Below are positions 8,451 through 13,204 of a DNA stretch of 13,204 nucleotides, in pieces; the first letter of the stretch is position 1; each line of letters starts with the position of its first letter. A program made the translations under genes and the position numbers. The notes below the pieces were generated by a model. The model worked only from the letters and a program-made list of their open reading frames with translations. It was not told the origin of the DNA and ran no database searches. The stretch comes from CAYRAV01 sp964422365 (GTDB lineage: Bacteria; Bacillota; Clostridia; Lachnospirales; Lachnospiraceae), in assembly GCA_964422365.1 (NCBI GenBank), contig CAYRAV010000077.1:1-13204 (forward strand), read 5' to 3'.

Positions 8451-8521
8451 GCAATAAAACTCATAAAAACAAAAATATTTAACGGTTTTTACATTATTAA
8501 GAAAAGTATGTGAAGAGAAAC

Positions 8522-8674
8522 AACTTCTAATGGTTTATCAGGAAAGATAGATAAGAAGTTTAAGGGTGAAAGAAAAAAAGAAGAAAGGAAAAAATATGCA
8601 AACACACATCTTTCACCCATTGTGTTTGTGTCTGTCAAATACAGACGAGCTTGTATTTGATAGGCTTGGTGAAA
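8522..8674 (+). promoter_or_regulatory. Structured mRNA leader with alternative pairings, candidate translational switch
   Basis: Five perfect inverted repeats crowd into about 140 bases. A: 8522-8528 with 8554-8560. B: gggtgaaag (8564-8572) with ctttcaccc (8610-8618). C: caaacaca (8599-8606) with tgtgtttg (8621-8628). D: gtctgt (8630-8635) with acagac (8641-8646). E: tcaaatac (8635-8642) with gtatttga (8653-8660). B and C interleave in H-type pseudoknot order; D and E share bases and compete. The 3' arm of B includes tttcacc (8611-8617), which is also a perfect complement of ggtgaaa (8668-8674), the aminopeptidase ribosome binding site. So B pairing and ribosome-site masking exclude one another. 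I do not recognise a known riboswitch class. Folding and function are inference; the complementarities are seen directly. Confidence 0.5.
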
Positions 8675-8712
8675 ATAATGGAAAGAAAAAATGCATGGGA
8701 AACTTACAATAA
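8596..8712 (+). CDS. Possible leader peptide (upstream ORF of the aminopeptidase)
   Basis: A 38-codon frame begins at ATG 8596, six bases after a good AAAGGA (8584-8589). It starts MQTHIFHPLCLCLSNTDELV and ends at TAA 8710-8712, overlapping the first 35 bases of the aminopeptidase gene in another frame. Its ribosome binding site is better than that of the aminopeptidase (GGTGA only). Pairing arms C, B3', D and E of the leader all lie inside it. Codons 9-13 (8620-8634) read Leu-Cys-Leu-Cys-Leu, directly after the anti-Shine-Dalgarno arm. A ribosome pausing there would cover that arm and expose the aminopeptidase ribosome binding site. The peptide has no recognisable domain and could be translated by chance only. 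Confidence 0.4.
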   Translation: MQTHIFHPLCLCLSNTDELVFDRLGENNGKKKCMGNLQ

Positions 8713-10057
8713 GGAAGAATTAAAAGAACTTGAGGTTCTGAATCAGGAATACAGAGAATTTTTGGATACAGGAAAAACAGAAAGGGAATGTGTGCAGTCT
8801 ATTATTAAAATGGCAGCAGAAGCAGGTTATGAGGATTTAGCCAAAGTAATAGAAGAGAAAAGAACATTATCAGCAGGGGATAAAGTTTATGCAGTTTGTA
8901 TGGGAAAGTCGATTGCACTATTCCATATCGGAACAGAACCAATTGAAAAGGGATTGAGTATTTTAGGAGCACATATTGATTCGCCAAGGCTTGATATCAA
9001 GCAAAATCCTTTGTATGAAGAACAGGAACTGGCATATTTGGATACACATTATTATGGAGGTATCAAAAAATATCAATGGGTAACAATTCCTTTGGCACTT
9101 CATGGTGTTGTTGTGAGAAAAGATGGAACATCAGTGGAAATTATAGTGGGAGAAGATGAAAATGACCCAGTATTCTGCATTACAGATTTGCTAGTACATT
9201 TGGCACAGGAGCAACAAGAAAAAAAGGCATCTAAAGTGATTGCAGGGGAGGATTTGAATCTGCTTGTTGGAAGTAGGCCGTTAAAAGATGTGGATAAAGA
9301 TAAGGTAAAGGCACAAATTTTGAAGATATTGAAGGAAAAGTATGATATGGAAGAAGAAGATTTTCTGTCAGCAGAATTAGAAGTAGTGCCTGCAGGAAAA
9401 GCGAGAGAGGCAGGTTTTGACAAAAGCATGATTCTGGCATATGGACAAGATGACAGGGTATGTGCATATACTTCACTTGCTGCCATATTAGAGATGGAGG
9501 AGGCAAAGAAAACCCAATGTTGTCTACTAGTGGACAAAGAAGAAATCGGAAGTGTGGGGGCAACTGGAATGCGATCAAAATTTTTTGAAAATACAGTGGC
9601 TGAACTACTAGAGTGTATGGGGCAATATTCAGAACTGACACTGAGAAGAGCGCTTTCACATTCCAAAATGCTTTCTTCTGATGTAAGTGCAGCCTTTGAC
9701 CCTGTCTATGCATCCGTATTTGAGAAAAAGAATGCTGCTTATTTTGCAAAAGGTCTTGTATTTAATAAATTTACAGGTTCCAGAGGAAAATCTGGTTCTA
9801 ACGATGCTAATGCAGAGTATATAGGGGAATTGCGGAGAATTATGGAGAAACATAATGTAGCATACCAGACAGCAGAACTTGGAAAAGTGGATGCAGGCGG
9901 CGGAGGAACCATAGCTTATATTTTATCTCTGTATGGTATGGAGGTGATTGACAGCGGTGTTGCAGTGCTGAATATGCATGCACCATGGGAGATAACAAGT
10001 AAGGCAGATGTATACGAAGCAAAAAAAGGATATGTAGCGTTTTTGAAAGAAGCATAA
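8678..10057 (+). CDS. apeA: M18 family aminopeptidase (ApeA type)
   Basis: A 459-residue cytosolic metallo-aminopeptidase with two metal ions, of the M18 family. Members remove N-terminal residues from peptides, often acidic ones; this protein's own specificity is not visible. The start is ATG 8678 (MERKNAWETY), five bases after GGTGA. The frame also runs up to a TTG at 8651, which has no ribosome binding site. Metal and catalytic residues fit the family: H99 and D101 in GAHIDSPRLD, E288-E289 in DKEEIGSVGATG, D335 in SSDVSAAFDP, and H434 in NMHAPWE. The GGGGTIAY motif and the NDANAEY segment are also typical. The length matches the longer ApeA branch (about 465) better than ApeB (about 430). 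It is transcribed divergently from the kinase and probably alone. The structured leader and upstream ORF suggest translational control. Confidence 0.92.
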   Translation: MERKNAWETYNKEELKELEVLNQEYREFLDTGKTERECVQSIIKMAAEAGYEDLAKVIEEKRTLSAGDKVYAVCMGKSIALFHIGTEPIEKGLSILGAHIDSPRLDIKQNPLYEEQELAYLDTHYYGGIKKYQWVTIPLALHGVVVRKDGTSVEIIVGEDENDPVFCITDLLVHLAQEQQEKKASKVIAGEDLNLLVGSRPLKDVDKDKVKAQILKILKEKYDMEEEDFLSAELEVVPAGKAREAGFDKSMILAYGQDDRVCAYTSLAAILEMEEAKKTQCCLLVDKEEIGSVGATGMRSKFFENTVAELLECMGQYSELTLRRALSHSKMLSSDVSAAFDPVYASVFEKKNAAYFAKGLVFNKFTGSRGKSGSNDANAEYIGELRRIMEKHNVAYQTAELGKVDAGGGGTIAYILSLYGMEVIDSGVAVLNMHAPWEITSKADVYEAKKGYVAFLKEA

Positions 10058-10084
10058 AACTTACAATTTTGCCATATTTATTGA

Positions 10085-10108
10085 AAAACTGCCTCAATAT
10101 ACAGTTTT
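10085..10108 (+). terminator. Weak hairpin after the aminopeptidase gene, possible terminator
   Basis: The arms aaaactg (10085-10091) and cagtttt (10102-10108) are perfect over seven pairs with a 10-base loop and end in TTTT. The hairpin lies 27 bases after the aminopeptidase stop. Only two pairs are G-C, so it would be a poor terminator alone. Confidence 0.4.
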
Positions 10109-10165
10109 AATAAAAAAAGGATGAATTAACTGGTAAATTATTTATATTTGTTATTGTTTTCTATA

Positions 10166-10228
10166 AAAACAGTTGTGCAATCTGCTCTTGATAAGTGGAA
10201 ATTTATATGTAGATTGTACAACTGTTTT
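10166..10228. terminator. Long inverted repeat, probable bidirectional terminator
   Basis: The arms 10166-10183 (aaaacagttgtgcaatct) and 10211-10228 (agattgtacaactgtttt) pair at all 18 positions, with one G-U wobble in RNA. The loop is 27 bases and AT-rich. T and A tracts at the two ends would suit termination in both directions. It is 108 bases after the aminopeptidase stop, so it may instead be a regulatory or repeat structure. Confidence 0.5.
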
Positions 10229-10474
10229 ATGTAACTGTATTGTAAATGATGATTTGTTATGATGAGATATTTTTTATAGACAGGTATGTAGGATGGTGTT
10301 ACAATAAAAGAGTATGATAATTGTGTGTTTTATGGGGGATATAGCCAATTAATAAAGAGTGGATGAGAGGTTGAAACATATTTGAATAAATATGGAAATG
10401 AGCGCAGTATAGTATAGCATATCTTTTATCCCTCTGTTTGCAATAACAGGTATAAAAGAAAGTAGGGAAAATTT
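10229..10474 (+). other. Upstream region of the subtilase gene
   Basis: No gene is seen. An extended -10 (TGTTATGAT, 10255-10263) is the best promoter-like site, with a poor -35 (CTGTAT) 17 bases upstream; the leader would be about 205 bases. A perfect 7-base inverted repeat, catattt-gaat-aaatatg (10377-10394), could be an operator. I do not recognise a riboswitch. The stretch agtaggg (10461-10467) provides the ribosome binding site for the ATG at 10475. Confidence 0.35.
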
Positions 10475-13066
10475 ATGAAGAAATGGTTAAGTATGGCTTT
10501 GATTTGCAGTCTCCTTGCAACAAGTTTATCCATCGGAGGAAACGGAAACATAGTAAAAGCAGATGAGAGTAGTTTAGAAGATACTGTTGAGTCTGTCATA
10601 GATTTGGATAAATATGAAAACAATGATTTAATTGTTGTATATAAAGACAAATCCATGTCAGAAAAAAAGATGACAAAGAAAACTGTAAATATTAGTGAAC
10701 TGGCAGAAGAGGATACAGTGGATACATTAACTGATAACAGCATGATTGTAAAATTAGACAATAAACAGGAATTAGAAGAGGCAATAGAAGCATATTCTAA
10801 TGATTCTTCTGTTGCATATGTACAACCCAATTATGTATATCACACATTAGCAGATGTAACAATTACAGATACAGATTATAAGGAACAATGGGGCATGAAT
10901 AATGATGGTACGTATACATATAGTGACACCATATATTCACTGTCAGGGAGTACCGGACGGCCCGGCGGACAAAGGTATACATCACAAAAAATAACAATTG
11001 AGGCACAAGAAGGGATAGATGTAAATGCAGAGGAAGCATGGAGTCTTGGAACGGGAGCTAACAGGGAGGTTGTTGTAGCATTTATCGATACAGGTATCAA
11101 ATATGACCATGAAGAATTGAAAGATAATATGTGGGTAAATCCCAAAGAAATCGCTGGGGACGGTATTGACAATGACGGAAATGGATATGTAGATGATATA
11201 CATGGATGGAATTTTTATGCAGCTGATCAGGGGATATTTAGCATCATATGGCCTGGATGGGGCAGCGGAGACAGTTCGTCAAATGGTAATAATACATATT
11301 ATAATGCGAATAGCACAGAGGAGGATTCTCATGCTACACATTGTGCAGGTGTTGTAGCAGCACAGGCGGATGGTACAGGTGTAGTTGGAATTGCCCATCA
11401 GCAGAATGTAAAAATAATGACAGTTAAAGTTCTTGGCGGCAATGATGGAACAGGAACAACTGAGTCAGTTGTAAAAGGGATAAAATATGCAGCAGATAAT
11501 GGAGCAAATATATGTAACCTAAGTCTTGGTGGAACAGAAGATGATCAAGCATTAAAAGAGGTAATAGAAGAAAATTCTGATATGCTGTTCTGTGTTGCAG
11601 CAGGTAATGGAGACAGGATGAATATAGGCTATGATATGGATGGTGCAAATGCAGCAAAGGAATATCCTGCTTGTTATGAGTACGATAATATTATTACAGT
11701 AGCCAATATTCAGTGTGATGGAGAACTGCATTACAGTTCAAATTATGGAAATACATCTGTAGACATTGCAGCACCTGGTGCACAGATTTACAGTACAAGT
11801 ACAGCAAAATCAGGATATGAATATATGACAGGTACCTCTATGGCAGCACCAATGATTAGTGGAATTGCAGCAATGCTCTATTCCTATTACAATGATGTAA
11901 CAATTTATGATGTGAAAAATATGATTCTAAATTCGGCTAAGAAGCTCCCTTCGTTAGAGGGAAAAGTAGGATGTGGAGGAATGGCAGATACATATGCTGC
12001 CTTAATGCAAAAAGATACAAAAGCAACACCAAGTATGAAGCCAAGTGCAATACCAAGTATAACACCAAGTATGAAGCCAAGTGTAACTCCGAGTGTGACA
12101 CCAAGTATGACAGCAAGTGTAACTCCAAGTATAACACCAACGATGATGCCAACGCCGCAGATTACATCAACGCCACAGGTAATTCCAACATTGCCGATAT
12201 CACAGATTACATCAACACCACAGATAACTCCAGTACTATCATCAGCACCAACACAGCAGGTCACATCAGTGCCGTCAGCAGCACCAGCAGCACAAAAAGA
12301 GCCAATACAAACAATAACTCCAATTCAGACAGCAAGCACTATGCCAAGCATTGTTGTGACCAATACTCCAACCACAATACCAACAAATACACCAACACCA
12401 ATATGGACAGGAGAACCTAGCTATTCTAAACAGCCAAGTGCAACAAGAACTCCTGAACCTACTAAAATGCCTACAAGTGAACCAGAGAGTACAGATCCTC
12501 CGTTAGCGGGAGCACCTGATGATAAAGCAACACTAGGGACTGCTGCTGATAAAAAGTTAGACAATGCACAGATTGTAATACGAACAAATAAAAAAGCCAA
12601 ATTGGTGGTATATAATATTTCAAGCACAACTAAGGTAACATGGAAGAGCGCGGATAAGTCAGTAGCAACTATAACAAGTAATGGCATTATAACTGCGAAA
12701 GCACCAGGTAAGTCTGTGATTACAGCAACATTGTCTAGCGGGAAAAAATTATCCTGTATCGCTGTTGTACAGCCAGTTACACCAGCTAGTGTAAAAGCAG
12801 CACAAGTAAAGAAAAAATTGAAAGTCAATGTAAGATGGGGAAAAGTGACAGGAATTGATGGATATGAAGTATTACGTGCAACATCGAAGAATGGAAAATA
12901 TAAGGTTATAAAAGATGTAAAGAAAGCAGGAACAAAATATTATATTGATAAAAATGTAGTAAGGAAAACATATTACTATAAAGTACGTGCATATAAAGAA
13001 ATAAAAAATGGAAGCAGGATTTACAGTGCTTTGTCCTTAGCACATAAGGTAAAAGTAAAAAAATAA
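10475..13066 (+). CDS. Secreted subtilisin-family (S8) serine protease with Big_2 and Fn3-like C-terminus
   Basis: An 863-residue exported protease. MKKWLSMALICSLLATSLSI is a Sec signal peptide; cleavage after VKA (residue 29) is likely. Residues about 50-125 resemble an inhibitor-I9 propeptide (IVVYKDK...VAYVQPNYVY). The catalytic domain runs about 130-510. The triad is D205 (VAFIDTGIKYDH), H286 (DSHATHCAG) and S455 (GTSMAAPM); the oxyanion Asn is N378 (AAGN). GDGIDNDGNGYVDDIHGWNF is an acidic, possibly calcium-binding insert typical of this branch. The usual HGTH reads HATH here. A Thr/Pro/Ser linker (about 513-690) carries tandem TPS-type repeats. Residues about 693-767 fit a Big_2 Ig-like domain (TWKSADKSVATI...ITAKAPG), and about 768-863 an Fn3-like domain (GIDGYEVLRATSKNGKYK). 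There is no LPXTG or SLH anchor, so it is probably released or loosely wall-held. The likely role is degradation of extracellular protein. Confidence 0.92.
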   Translation: MKKWLSMALICSLLATSLSIGGNGNIVKADESSLEDTVESVIDLDKYENNDLIVVYKDKSMSEKKMTKKTVNISELAEEDTVDTLTDNSMIVKLDNKQELEEAIEAYSNDSSVAYVQPNYVYHTLADVTITDTDYKEQWGMNNDGTYTYSDTIYSLSGSTGRPGGQRYTSQKITIEAQEGIDVNAEEAWSLGTGANREVVVAFIDTGIKYDHEELKDNMWVNPKEIAGDGIDNDGNGYVDDIHGWNFYAADQGIFSIIWPGWGSGDSSSNGNNTYYNANSTEEDSHATHCAGVVAAQADGTGVVGIAHQQNVKIMTVKVLGGNDGTGTTESVVKGIKYAADNGANICNLSLGGTEDDQALKEVIEENSDMLFCVAAGNGDRMNIGYDMDGANAAKEYPACYEYDNIITVANIQCDGELHYSSNYGNTSVDIAAPGAQIYSTSTAKSGYEYMTGTSMAAPMISGIAAMLYSYYNDVTIYDVKNMILNSAKKLPSLEGKVGCGGMADTYAALMQKDTKATPSMKPSAIPSITPSMKPSVTPSVTPSMTASVTPSITPTMMPTPQITSTPQVIPTLPISQITSTPQITPVLSSAPTQQVTSVPSAAPAAQKEPIQTITPIQTASTMPSIVVTNTPTTIPTNTPTPIWTGEPSYSKQPSATRTPEPTKMPTSEPESTDPPLAGAPDDKATLGTAADKKLDNAQIVIRTNKKAKLVVYNISSTTKVTWKSADKSVATITSNGIITAKAPGKSVITATLSSGKKLSCIAVVQPVTPASVKAAQVKKKLKVNVRWGKVTGIDGYEVLRATSKNGKYKVIKDVKKAGTKYYIDKNVVRKTYYYKVRAYKEIKNGSRIYSALSLAHKVKVKK
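12028..12138 (+). repeat. Tandem 12-base codon repeats in the subtilase linker
   Basis: About nine imperfect copies of a 12-base unit like ccaagtataaca encode four-residue P-S-(M/I/V)-(T/K) repeats. The variation is mostly at codon positions that keep Pro and Ser. Such repeats expand and contract by slippage, so linker length is likely to vary between strains. The unit is too short and spacer-free to be CRISPR. Confidence 0.75.
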
Positions 13067-13100
13067 TAACTTGCCAACTGATTTATAACTTTTTTGTTTT

Positions 13101-13204
13101 AGAGTGTGTTTGAAAATTGCTTGTTACAAGATGTGCGTCATAATTTGTGGGAATTTGGTTCAGATTCATGAGGTGTAGCGGGCTGCATTGAATGAATTTG
13201 GGCA
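13101..13204. repeat. Longer copy of the palindromic intergenic element, cut by the window edge
   Basis: The element starts with agagtgtgtttgaaaattgc, 34 bases after the subtilase stop. Bases 13101-13129 match 521-549 at 27 of 29 positions. Past that point, 13158-13179 folds onto 13182-13203: 20 of 22 positions pair, six of them as G-U wobbles in plus-strand RNA. The centre of symmetry is about 13180/13181. By symmetry the full element should be about 160 bp and end near 56 bases beyond the window. No ORF is inside it. It may serve as the 3' end of the subtilase transcript, since no other clear terminator lies between the stop and the element. Confidence 0.7.

Noticed and set aside
8522..8674. 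T-box or a named metabolite riboswitch in the aminopeptidase leader
   Set aside because: No T-box consensus (AGGGTGGnACCGCG) is present, and I cannot match the pairing pattern to preQ1, SAM, ZTP, c-di-GMP or guanidine classes by eye. It was left as an unassigned leader.
8651..8677. TTG start at 8651 for the aminopeptidase
   Set aside because: No ribosome binding site precedes it, and M18 family proteins typically begin near MERKNAWE, at ATG 8678.
9100..9749. Two long minus-strand frames inside the aminopeptidase gene
   Set aside because: They have no ribosome binding site or domain pattern and lie entirely antisense to a well-conserved enzyme.
12028..12138. Regular short repeats considered as a CRISPR array
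   Set aside because: The period is 12 bases with no unique spacers and no cas genes; the repeats are in frame within the protease gene.
11905..12420. Long open frames opposite and alongside the subtilase linker (GVTLGV-like and Asn/Lys/Thr-rich proteins)
   Set aside because: They are other-frame readings of the 12-base TPS repeats. The subtilase frame is continuous through them and matches known domains on both sides.

Overview
The window is AT-rich DNA that reads like a low-GC Firmicute, most plausibly a gut-type member of the Clostridia (Lachnospiraceae). The grounds are A/T-rich codon use, strong AGGAGG-type ribosome binding sites, a bacterial SWIM-SNF2 protein, a 7TM hybrid histidine kinase with a relict GGDEF domain, and a secreted subtilase ending in Big_2 and Fn3-like domains. 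The organism is inferred from gene style; no 16S or other marker gene is present.

Layout, left to right. Positions 1-506 hold the 3' half of trpS (tryptophanyl-tRNA synthetase), cut by the window edge. It is followed by a short palindromic repeat element and then a clear intrinsic terminator. A promoter near 761-789, with a perfect palindrome lying on its expected start site, leads into a two-gene operon. The first gene is a degenerate sigma-70-like protein (981-1748) that has no region 4. The second, 30 bases on, is a 1071-residue SWIM/SNF2 ATPase (1779-4994). A strong bidirectional terminator (5007-5054) separates this operon from a convergent gene on the minus strand (5076-8339). That gene encodes a membrane hybrid histidine kinase with 7TM, pseudo-GGDEF, HisKA, HATPase, pseudo-receiver, receiver and HPt modules.

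The kinase shares a divergent intergenic region with a rightward M18 aminopeptidase gene (8678-10057). The aminopeptidase leader is long and unusual. It contains a 38-codon upstream ORF with a better ribosome binding site than the gene itself. It also contains overlapping perfect inverted repeats, one arm of which can pair either with an upstream partner or with the aminopeptidase Shine-Dalgarno sequence. This looks like an undescribed translational switch. A 417-base intergenic region with two hairpins follows. Then comes a secreted subtilisin-family protease (10475-13066) with signal peptide, propeptide, complete catalytic residues, a long Thr/Pro/Ser linker and two C-terminal beta-sandwich domains. 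The window ends inside a second, longer copy of the palindromic element seen after trpS.

How the genes relate: the sigma-like and SNF2 genes are very likely co-transcribed and may act together on RNA polymerase or nucleoid structure (inference). The aminopeptidase and the secreted protease both fit peptide and amino-acid scavenging, and an amino-acid-sensing leader would suit the aminopeptidase. Nothing in the sequence proves that the kinase controls any neighbour; it has its own promoter and no partner regulator beside it.
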